From: Clostridia bacterium
Lineage (GTDB): Bacteria; Bacillota_A; Clostridia; Oscillospirales; CAG-272
Direction: 5' to 3'
DNA length: 13,332 bases
Assembly (NCBI GenBank): GCA_017408625.1
Contig: JAFQUG010000216.1
Span: forward strand, 1 to 13,332
Shown here: one piece after another, positions 6,052 through 12,190 of the stretch
Layout of the letters: each line of letters begins with the position of its first letter
How positions within the stretch are numbered: position 1 is the first letter of the stretch
Made by a program: the position numbers and the translations under genes
Notes under the pieces: generated by a model
Database searches by the model: none
The model's input: the letters and a program-made list of their open reading frames with translations, nothing else
Told to the model about the DNA's origin: nothing

Positions 6052-6996
6052 ATGAACTCTGTATTCCAGCCTTTGGCTCTGACAAAAAAGGCGGTCATTC
6101 TTGACACCGATATGGGTCCCGACTGCGACGACGTCGGCGCTCTTGTTACGCTGATCGACTACGCAAAGCAATATGACTTTGACATTCTGGGCATTTGCAA
6201 CTGCACGTCCAACCGCTCGGGCATGGGTGCGATCGACGCTGTTGCCCGCTACTGCGGCTACCCCATCGAGAATCTCGGCCAGTGGAATCAGCCCGGCTTT
6301 ATGGATGACGAAAGCTGCCACAAATATACCGATGAAATTGCACAGCGCTTCTCCGCAAAGTATGCGAACGGCACGCTTGCCGTAGCCCCCTCGGTAGAAT
6401 TCTACCGCAGAACGCTTGCCAATGCGCCCGACGACGGTGTGGTGATCATCGTGATCGGTATGCTGAATACGCTCTCCGCGCTGCTTGATTCCGAGCCCGA
6501 CGAGTTCTCTCCCCTCTCCGGCAAAGAGATGATCAAGGCTAAGGTCAACGCGCTGGTTTCCATGGCAGCCATTCTGCCCGAAGGAAGAGAATGCAACGTT
6601 CTCAATGACTACAAGGCTGCCGAGAACGTATTTACCAACTGGCCGACTGCTATGTTCCTCTCCGATTTCCACATCGGCTGGCAGATCATTACAGGCTTTG
6701 ACGCAGACAAGCCGCAGCCCGAAAACCCGCTCTATGAGTCCTACAGACTGTGGACCGACGGCAGATGCTGGAACAGCAGCTACGACCTGACCGCCGTGCA
6801 GTTTGCCGTGCTTGGCGAGGGCGAGTTCTATTCCCTGCTGGAGCCCTGCCGCCTGGAATTCTACGATGCGGGCACGGGCACACCCGACGCCACTCGCACC
6901 ATCCCCGACCCCGAGGGCCGCATCTACTTTATGAAAAAGATGGTCGACGACGCCACCATCGCAGCCGATCTCAACAAGTTCTTGCATAAATATTAA
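6052..6996 (+). CDS. Nucleoside hydrolase-fold protein (IUNH superfamily)
   Basis: A 314-aa protein with no signal peptide. Its N terminus carries the calcium-binding signature of inosine-uridine preferring nucleoside hydrolases as ILDTDMGPDCDDVGAL, with D18, D20, D24, D26 and D27. A hydrophobic strand VVIIVIGMLNTLSALL follows, then the C-terminal aspartate D245 in SSYDLTAVQF. Canonical enzymes have His-Asp at this last position; here it is Tyr244-Asp245, so the usual proton-donating His is missing and the substrate may be unusual. GGAGG (6041-6045) lies 6 nt before ATG 6052; upstream in-frame starts would run through the promoter and the palindrome and are rejected. The gene stands alone between its promoter and terminator. 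Likely role: N-glycosidic cleavage of a nucleoside or a related ribosyl compound. Confidence 0.85.
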   Translation: MNSVFQPLALTKKAVILDTDMGPDCDDVGALVTLIDYAKQYDFDILGICNCTSNRSGMGAIDAVARYCGYPIENLGQWNQPGFMDDESCHKYTDEIAQRFSAKYANGTLAVAPSVEFYRRTLANAPDDGVVIIVIGMLNTLSALLDSEPDEFSPLSGKEMIKAKVNALVSMAAILPEGRECNVLNDYKAAENVFTNWPTAMFLSDFHIGWQIITGFDADKPQPENPLYESYRLWTDGRCWNSSYDLTAVQFAVLGEGEFYSLLEPCRLEFYDAGTGTPDATRTIPDPEGRIYFMKKMVDDATIAADLNKFLHKY

Positions 6997-7009
6997 GAAC
7001 GAAATCTCA

Positions 7010-7044
7010 AACACCACCAAGGACATTCTTTGGTGGTGTTTTTC
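7010..7044 (+). terminator. Terminator of the nucleoside hydrolase-like gene
   Basis: A perfect 11-bp stem AACACCACCAA (7010-7020) and TTGGTGGTGTT (7030-7040) with a 9-nt loop, running straight into a T tract, 13 bp after the stop codon. Confidence 0.85.
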
Positions 7045-7108
7045 GGACATGCGGAATGCCTATTGTATGGAATAGCAGCTCGTATTCCAAGGGAGCCTTG
7101 AATCTGAA

Positions 7109-7127
7109 GCAATGAATTGATCATTGC
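7109..7127. promoter_or_regulatory. Operator-like palindrome overlapping the regulator gene's -35 region
   Basis: GCAATGA (7109-7115), a 5-nt spacer and TCATTGC (7121-7127) form a perfect 7-bp dyad. It overlaps the start of the TTGCTT -35 region of the XRE gene, as expected for an autoregulatory operator. XRE-type repressors commonly bind such dyads; binding here is inferred. Confidence 0.45.
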
Positions 7128-7151
7128 TTTTTCTCTAATATGTGCTATAAT
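7124..7151 (+). promoter_or_regulatory. Extended -10 promoter of the XRE regulator gene
   Basis: TGCTATAAT at 7143-7151 is an extended -10 with a perfect TATAAT. A weak TTGCTT lies 16 nt upstream at 7124-7129. Confidence 0.7.
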
Positions 7152-7189
7152 GTAATCACACCGGTGAAATGAATTTTGGAGGTGCTTTT

Positions 7190-8371
7190 ATGCAACTTGA
7201 TATAGGACAAAAAATTCGCGAACTACGCCGACGTGACCGACGCACACAAGAAGAACTTGCCCAAGCGATCGGTGTGACATCGCAAGCGGTTTCCCGATGG
7301 GAAGCCAACGGCGGCTATCCCGATATGGAGATGATCCCTTCCATTGCCAACTATTTCGGCATTTCAATTGACGAGCTCTTTGGCTATCACAATGAACGAT
7401 CCCAAAGAATTGACGAATTGGTTGCCAAAATCGACGCCATGAATTTTCAGAATAATGGCGTGAATATCAATATTGACGAGTGCATTGCATTGGCAAGAAA
7501 CGCATTGATCGAATTTCCCGGAAACGAAAAGCTCATGCTGTGCCTTGCTTCGGTGCTGTATAACGCCGGATACGTCCGCTATGGAGAATATCATTTGACA
7601 GATGCAGACGGATATGACGTTTTGGACGTGGAAAGACACCGCACCTACACTGAATGGAAAGAGGCTATATCGCTTTATGAAAAGCTCTTGAAAACAATAG
7701 AGAACGGTGCGCTGCGTCATCGCGCGGTTTGTGAGCTTACGCAACTGTATTTGAACGTGGGAGAGCACACAAGAGCACTTGAGCTGATCGAAACTTCCCC
7801 CAACATTTTCGGCTGCAAGGAATTCTTGAAAGCCACTGCTACTGATGGAAAGGAACGTGCCAAGGCATATGGTGAAGGGTTGCTGCAGGTGGTGTACGCT
7901 TGTTCCTGGCTGATGGTCTGTACTGTGATCGCATATGAACAGAACATGTCCCCGTCCGACAAAGTGCAAAGTATTCGGTGTGCAATAGATATATTCCGTA
8001 CCGTGTGCACCGACGGAAACTACGGCAAACATCATGGCTATGTAGCAAGAGTCTACACGTTACTATCCTTGTATCTGTGGTTGGAGGGCAAAAAGGATGA
8101 GGCGTTTGAAGCGTTGAATAATTCTCTGACACAGTTCCGGCTTTTTACGAAATATTGCGAAAGCCAAAACGGTTACTATACCGCACCCCTCATTCGTTTA
8201 GTTCCGTATGAAGAGATTCAAGCAAAAGCGAATGATGACTCGCATCCTCACACCTCTGCCGGAAGCCTTGCCGAGGATTGGCCTTTTTGGAGTGTTCCAG
8301 AATACGAGATCGTCAAGCCCGAAATCCAAGCCGATCCCCGTTGGGACGAATGGGTATCAAAATTACAATAA
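7190..8371 (+). CDS. XRE-family helix-turn-helix regulator with long C-terminal helical region
   Basis: A 393-aa protein. Residues about 5-60 are a Cro/C1-type HTH domain (IGQKIRELRR, QEELAQAIGVTSQAVSRWEANGGYPD, IANYFGISIDELFGYH). The remaining ~330 residues are mostly helical and look like degenerate TPR-type repeats (segments such as LMLCLASVLYNAGYVRYGEY, LYEKLLKTIENGALRHRAVCELTQLYLNVGEHTRALELI and TLLSLYLWLEGKKDEAFEALNNSL). No catalytic motif was seen. ATG 7190 is chosen because GGAGGTG (7178-7184) is 5 nt upstream; the in-frame ATG at 7169 has no SD. Such HTH-plus-repeat proteins may sense a peptide or other ligand. No obvious target gene is adjacent; a dyad in its own promoter suggests self-control. 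Confidence 0.85.
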   Translation: MQLDIGQKIRELRRRDRRTQEELAQAIGVTSQAVSRWEANGGYPDMEMIPSIANYFGISIDELFGYHNERSQRIDELVAKIDAMNFQNNGVNINIDECIALARNALIEFPGNEKLMLCLASVLYNAGYVRYGEYHLTDADGYDVLDVERHRTYTEWKEAISLYEKLLKTIENGALRHRAVCELTQLYLNVGEHTRALELIETSPNIFGCKEFLKATATDGKERAKAYGEGLLQVVYACSWLMVCTVIAYEQNMSPSDKVQSIRCAIDIFRTVCTDGNYGKHHGYVARVYTLLSLYLWLEGKKDEAFEALNNSLTQFRLFTKYCESQNGYYTAPLIRLVPYEEIQAKANDDSHPHTSAGSLAEDWPFWSVPEYEIVKPEIQADPRWDEWVSKLQ

Positions 8372-8383
8372 TCATCCGGATAT

Positions 8384-8415
8384 GCCCCGCCTTGGCGGGG
8401 CTTCTCTTGTTTTTC
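8384..8415 (+). terminator. Terminator of the XRE regulator gene
   Basis: The stem GCCCCGCC (8384-8391) pairs with GGCGGGGC (8394-8401) around a tight TT turn (or a 4-nt loop if the last pair is open). It is followed by the T-rich TTCTCTTGTTTTT, 12 bp after the stop codon. Confidence 0.75.
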
Positions 8416-8460
8416 TGCTCACCATAAGCCAAAGCGGTGACTTTTTCATGTTCTGCTCTC

Positions 8461-8789
8461 GGTGAAAGAGCGTCCGTGCAGGAACCCCCACCACCGCAAC
8501 CGCGTCACTTGTTTCCCTCGTGCCTCGGTCAACTTCGCTCCGCTGCGGTCCAATTTGCTTGCAAATATTCCCGCAGCGGGGAGGCTCATTTGCGCATCCG
8601 AATTCATCAGTTTGTCCGCTTCGACAAGGTCTTGTTCGCCTGTTGAATGCGGATTTTTGGCAGGTTGCCCGAAACACAGCCTCCCCGCTGCGGGAGGGGG
8701 ACCGCAGCGGAAGAGAGTTTCGCGGAGAATCCGCGAAATGATCGACGCGGTTGCGGTGGTGGGGGTTCCCTTTTCGCCGCTCTTTCACC
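8461..8789. mobile_element. 329-bp non-coding element with long terminal inverted repeats
   Basis: The ends 8461-8472 (GGTGAAAGAGCG) and 8778-8789 are perfect inverted repeats. After an unmatched 8-nt block on each side, 26 further bases (8481-8506 with 8744-8769) are again perfect. Inside, 8540-8551 pairs with 8699-8710 (12 bp) and 8570-8586 with 8678-8694 (17 bp, CCCGCAGCGGGGAGGCT), and there is a local hairpin at 8718-8738. The whole can fold into one long branched hairpin. Open frames on both strands are Arg/Pro-rich by-products of the GC-rich repeats. No target duplication was found. MITE-like or a structured dispersed repeat. Confidence 0.65.
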
Positions 8790-8805
8790 TCTATCAAAAA
8801 TGAAG

Positions 8806-8831
8806 AAAGCCCTTGCGTTTGCAAGGGCTTT
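8806..8831 (-). terminator. Terminator of the leftward FolC-like frame
   Basis: A perfect 11-bp stem AAAGCCCTTGC (8806-8816) and GCAAGGGCTTT (8821-8831) with a 4-nt loop, 24 bp past the leftward stop codon. Read leftward it is followed by TTCATTTTTG. Between stem and stop is a short direct repeat (TTTTGCATTTTGCATT). Confidence 0.65.
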
Positions 8832-8855
8832 TAACCATCATTTTGCATTTTGCAT

Positions 8856-9956
8856 TTAACTCAGTCCGATCAGCGCGTCGTTGACCGCTTGCTTGATGCT
8901 GTGGGCAAATGCAGGAGTGCCCGGACACAGCACAGTCACGTCGGGGTCGGTATGCGCTAAAATATGCTTTGCTGCGCGCTTGACCGTGGTGCATGCGGTG
9001 ATTTTGAGCATCTCATGCTGCGGTGCGTCCTGCCCCACGAAAATGATCTCCTCGACCGCGTAAGCGTCCTCTGACACAAATTCCTTATCAAATGCGGTCA
9101 GCAATTTATCGGGTGTCCCTTGCACGCACAGCACCACGCGACCGCCAAAGCTGGTTTGCTTTTGGTGCAGCGCACAAAGCAACGCGCGCACGTCCTCGGC
9201 AGAGCTTGCCGCGCTGACAATCACACCGGGACGCACAGTCAACACGTCAAAGCACAGGGACACCTCTGCCCTTTGTAATCCTGCTGCAATGGCAGCGCCG
9301 GGAAGTCTGACGCCGTCGCGGCGCAAGGCATAGCATGCTTCAATCGCAGCCAGGGCTGCCTCAAATTGCACCTCATACGAGGAATGTATACGATAAGGGC
9401 CTTTGCCTCGGTAGGTAAACTCCATTTTCGCAAGCGCGCTCTCCTTGACTGCGACCTCGCTCTTGGCAGGCACGGTCAATCGGCTGCCCGCCGCCGCACA
9501 GGCCTGCGAGATCAGATTGTACACCTCTCCACCCGTAAAGCCCGTGACCACCTCACGCGTACCGCGCTTGATGGCAAGGCAGGAATCCTGCGCCTGCTTT
9601 TTTGCCTGAGCCGTATCCCGCGTGCCAAAGCCGCACGGCATGACCAGTGTATAGGGCGCAGCAACCGCCATGGGATCGCTTGCATGATCGCGCGCGGCCT
9701 CAAAAATGATCACGTCACAGCCATGGCAGCAAAACGCCAGCATAGCAAGCACGCAGATCTTTTGCTCGCTGTCAAAGTCCGCCACCTCGCCGTCGCCCGG
9801 ATCCTTTTTCAAGCTGTCAATGCCCTGCATGATCTGATCGGAAAGCTCACAAACCTGCTTGTGCGGGATCGGCTGTCCGTCTATACGAATGCGACTGCGA
9901 AAGCCGTCGGTCTCCTGCCTTGTCAGTCGTCCCACACGATAGCCCGCGCAGAGCAA
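8856..9956 (-). CDS. FolC-like (folylpolyglutamate synthase fold) protein, catalytically degenerate, downstream of an in-frame TAG
   Basis: An uninterrupted frame of 366 codons. It matches the Mur-ligase-type FolC family in layout: AGYRVG...FRSRIRIDGQPI near the N terminus, DVIIFEAA at the position of FETGLGGR, IKRGTREVVTG at IKxGxPVV, and EAALAAIEACYALRRDGV...AIAAGLQRAEV at the helical linker. The catalytic elements are gone: TSPH is replaced by TRQE, the GGRxDATN segment by RDHASDP, and DGAHN by SAASS. The open start is TTG 9956, with only a weak GAGAG nearby. The natural start is much more likely ATG 10127, in the same frame, with TAG at codon 53 between them. Either a decaying pseudogene or a pseudoenzyme that needs read-through or re-initiation. 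Folate activity is very unlikely. Confidence 0.6.
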   Translation of the reverse strand: MLCAGYRVGRLTRQETDGFRSRIRIDGQPIPHKQVCELSDQIMQGIDSLKKDPGDGEVADFDSEQKICVLAMLAFCCHGCDVIIFEAARDHASDPMAVAAPYTLVMPCGFGTRDTAQAKKQAQDSCLAIKRGTREVVTGFTGGEVYNLISQACAAAGSRLTVPAKSEVAVKESALAKMEFTYRGKGPYRIHSSYEVQFEAALAAIEACYALRRDGVRLPGAAIAAGLQRAEVSLCFDVLTVRPGVIVSAASSAEDVRALLCALHQKQTSFGGRVVLCVQGTPDKLLTAFDKEFVSEDAYAVEEIIFVGQDAPQHEMLKITACTTVKRAAKHILAHTDPDVTVLCPGTPAFAHSIKQAVNDALIGLS

Positions 9957-9968
9957 AATACTCTCTAA

Positions 9969-10127
9969 CTACGCGGCACGGCAATAGCCGTCCGCATTAT
10001 CGCTGACACACACCTTGCGAATTCCCGTATGAATTCGGCCAAGCTTCATACAAAGCGCAAAGAAATGCTCGGGACTTGCGGCGCGGGAATTTTCTTTCAA
10101 ATATCTTTGTGCCCGCACAAAGTTCAT
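9969..10127 (-). pseudogene. N-terminal 52 codons of the FolC-like gene, ending at an in-frame TAG
   Basis: ATG 10127 has a strong SD (GGAGGG at 10136-10141, 8 nt away) and overlaps the GH13 gene stop as ATGA. It opens a frame of 52 codons starting MNFVRAQRYLKEN and ending DGYCRAA, then TAG at 9971-9969. The frame continues without a shift into the 8856-9956 frame (LESILLCAGYRVG), giving 423 codons in total, the usual FolC length. The region aligned to the ATP-binding loop GTNGKGS reads DNADGYC. Thus the start signals are intact, the loop is lost, and a stop falls eight codons after the loop. It could also act as a short leader frame with re-initiation at TTG 9956, 12 nt beyond the stop codon. 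Confidence 0.6.
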
Positions 10128-12037
10128 ATGCTCTGCCCTCCGATTCTCTCAAGAATCAGAACGCTGTTGGGCTCGATGCGCAATGCACCTCTGCCACGTG
10201 TACCGCAAAGCAGATCCTCGAATTCCCCCTCAATGGGCAGCGTAACGGGCTGTTCGTGTCGGCTTGCAACCACCACAAGCTCTCTGTCTTTGGCGCGTCT
10301 TGCAAAGGCAATACAGGACGCATCGTGATATAAGATTTCAAATGCACCGCCATCCAGTGCAGGATGTGTTGCGCGCAGCTCACCCAGCTTCTGATAGTAG
10401 GCCAGCAGCTCGGCGCGCACGGGATCACTCATCTCATGCCACGGCATAGGCATGCGACAGAAGGGATCTCTTGCGCCCTCCAGCCCCAACTCGTCGCCGT
10501 AATACAGCGAGGGAATGCCGAAAACGGTATATTGCAAGGCAGCCGCGATCTTGACAAGCTTCATTGCCTCGGCACGTTTCTGTGCACTCAGGCGGTAGAC
10601 GGCAAGATCATCGTTGCTCTTGTCCAGATCCTCCTCTGTGCTGCCAAGCATGGTCATGATACGCTCGGTGTCGTGCGTACCCACCAGATTCATCAGCGCG
10701 TGGCAAACCTCTTCGGGATAGGAGGAATACAACTCGGTCAGCACATGGTAAAGACCCTCTGCATCGCGGTAGCGGATAAAATCCAGAATTCCGTTGCGCA
10801 CGGGATAGTTCATGACGCTGTCCAGCTGCTTGCCGGACAGATATCTGCGGCGCTTGGAATACGCGATCTTATCGGCGGCGTTTTCCCACACCTCGCCGAT
10901 GACCACGCACTCGCCGTCGCTCTCGTCCTTGACAGCTGCACGGAACTCGTCAAGGAAATCGTCTGACAGCTCGTCTGCCACGTCAAGTCTCCAGCCGCCG
11001 ATGCCCATTTTGACGTACTTGCGGGCAATGCCCTGCTCGCCCGTGAAATATCTGCGGCAGGACTCCTTTGTATGGTTGAGTCTTGGCAGGATCGGAATGC
11101 CCCACCAGGAATCGTACTCGTTGGGATAGGAACGGAAGCCGTACCATTCGGCATACGGCGAGGTGGGCGACTGATACGCACCAAGCCCCTCGTACTTGCC
11201 ATAGCGGTTGAAATAGCGGCTGTCGTCACCCGTGTGATTGAACACGCCGTCCAAGATCACGCGCATACCCTTTTGGCGCGCCTTGCACAAAAGGTGCTCA
11301 AATGCAGCCTCGCCGCCAAACATGGGGTCGATCTGCTCATAGTCACCCGTGTCGTATTTGTGGTTGGAATACGCCTTGAAGATGGGGCTCAGATAGATCA
11401 CCTTTACGCCCAGGGACTCCAGATAATCCAGCTTTTCGGCCACGCCCCAAAGATTGCCGCCGAAAAAGACGTTATTGGGAACGGGCGCCCCGGGATAAGG
11501 CGCATACTGCGGAATGCCGTTTTCCCAGTCGGGATTGATCTCGGCATCGTCGCGTGTGCCTACGGGTCCCTGCCCGCGGCAGAAGCGGTCCACGAATATA
11601 TGATACATCACGCCCTTGCCAAACCAGGACGGGGTGTGATAGGTGTTTTCAAAAATCAAAAGACGGAATCTTGCTCCCGAAGAGCGGGACAGATAAAAGT
11701 CCACGTTGTTGGTGCTCTCGGTGAACATGGTATCAAAGCCCTTGAGAAACAAGAACTCATAATAGAAAAGGCCGCTCTGCTGCGCCGGGCAGCAAAGCTC
11801 TTTGGTATCCAGCGTAATGCTGTATACGGTATCGGTGTCGGTCTTGGTGTAGACGTCCATGGGTCGGTCATAATCCCCGCAGCCGTCGCGGTTGCCTCTG
11901 AGCACAACACCGCTCTCGCCAAGCGTGCGCGGTACGTGCAAAAACACCTCAAGGACGTCTCCGTACGCAAAAGCACTTTTGCGCGTAACGTCCTCGCCAT
12001 TGCAATATTTATGAATTCTGACACCGTTTGATTGCAT
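10124..12037 (-). CDS. GH13 alpha-glucan hydrolase, neopullulanase/cyclomaltodextrinase type
   Basis: A 637-aa intracellular alpha-glucan-cleaving enzyme with no signal peptide. Residues about 1-135 form an N-terminal beta-rich domain like the CBM34 domain of this subfamily. The TIM barrel follows with all GH13 motifs: DGVFNHT (D263), the MPKLN-like LPRLNH that marks subfamily 20, GGWRLDVADE with nucleophile D352, VIGEVWEN with acid/base E382, and VGTHDTE with D456. A C-terminal beta domain ends the protein. GGAG, 6 nt upstream, supports ATG 12037; ATG 12049 has a poor SD. It lies downstream of glycogen phosphorylase in the same direction, behind a probable terminator, and overlaps the next frame by 4 bp (ATGA). 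Likely role: hydrolysis of maltodextrins or branched limit dextrins released from glycogen. Confidence 0.92.
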   Translation of the reverse strand: MQSNGVRIHKYCNGEDVTRKSAFAYGDVLEVFLHVPRTLGESGVVLRGNRDGCGDYDRPMDVYTKTDTDTVYSITLDTKELCCPAQQSGLFYYEFLFLKGFDTMFTESTNNVDFYLSRSSGARFRLLIFENTYHTPSWFGKGVMYHIFVDRFCRGQGPVGTRDDAEINPDWENGIPQYAPYPGAPVPNNVFFGGNLWGVAEKLDYLESLGVKVIYLSPIFKAYSNHKYDTGDYEQIDPMFGGEAAFEHLLCKARQKGMRVILDGVFNHTGDDSRYFNRYGKYEGLGAYQSPTSPYAEWYGFRSYPNEYDSWWGIPILPRLNHTKESCRRYFTGEQGIARKYVKMGIGGWRLDVADELSDDFLDEFRAAVKDESDGECVVIGEVWENAADKIAYSKRRRYLSGKQLDSVMNYPVRNGILDFIRYRDAEGLYHVLTELYSSYPEEVCHALMNLVGTHDTERIMTMLGSTEEDLDKSNDDLAVYRLSAQKRAEAMKLVKIAAALQYTVFGIPSLYYGDELGLEGARDPFCRMPMPWHEMSDPVRAELLAYYQKLGELRATHPALDGGAFEILYHDASCIAFARRAKDRELVVVASRHEQPVTLPIEGEFEDLLCGTRGRGALRIEPNSVLILERIGGQSI

Positions 12038-12130
12038 AATAATCTCCATGCCGCCTATGGCGACTCAATATCGTATTGCGTGAAGGGTTAAATAAACAGA
12101 AAAATAACGTGAGCTTTCACGCTTTCCTTC

Positions 12131-12174
12131 GAAAAATAAGGTCGCGGGGCTGTCGTTTTTGGGCGACAGCCCCG
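12131..12174 (-). terminator. Probable terminator of the glycogen phosphorylase gene
   Basis: A perfect 11-bp stem CGGGGCTGTCG (12145-12155) and its complement (12164-12174) with an 8-nt loop, 16 bp beyond the leftward stop codon. The leftward tail CGACCTTATTTTTC has its T run displaced by about 9 nt, so termination may be partial and allow some read-through into the GH13 gene. Confidence 0.6.
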
Positions 12175-12190
12175 AAATGACCGAATAGAA

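Noticed and set aside
8372..8824. Minus-strand 150-codon frame (and plus-strand frames) across the 329-bp element
   Set aside because: The frames are made of inverted-repeat sequence with Arg/Pro/Ser-rich translation and no SD, and they run through the XRE terminator. Best explained as repeat-derived noise.
8856..10127. Genome-wide reassignment of UAG as the explanation for the interrupted FolC-like frame
   Set aside because: No other in-frame UAG was seen in the remaining genes, and ten gene ends without TAG are too few to show anything. The lost P-loop fits decay or a pseudoenzyme better.
11072..12031. Plus-strand open frame of 319 codons antisense to the GH13 gene
   Set aside because: It is antisense to the catalytic barrel and N-terminal domain of a complete GH13 enzyme, and its sequence has no family features.
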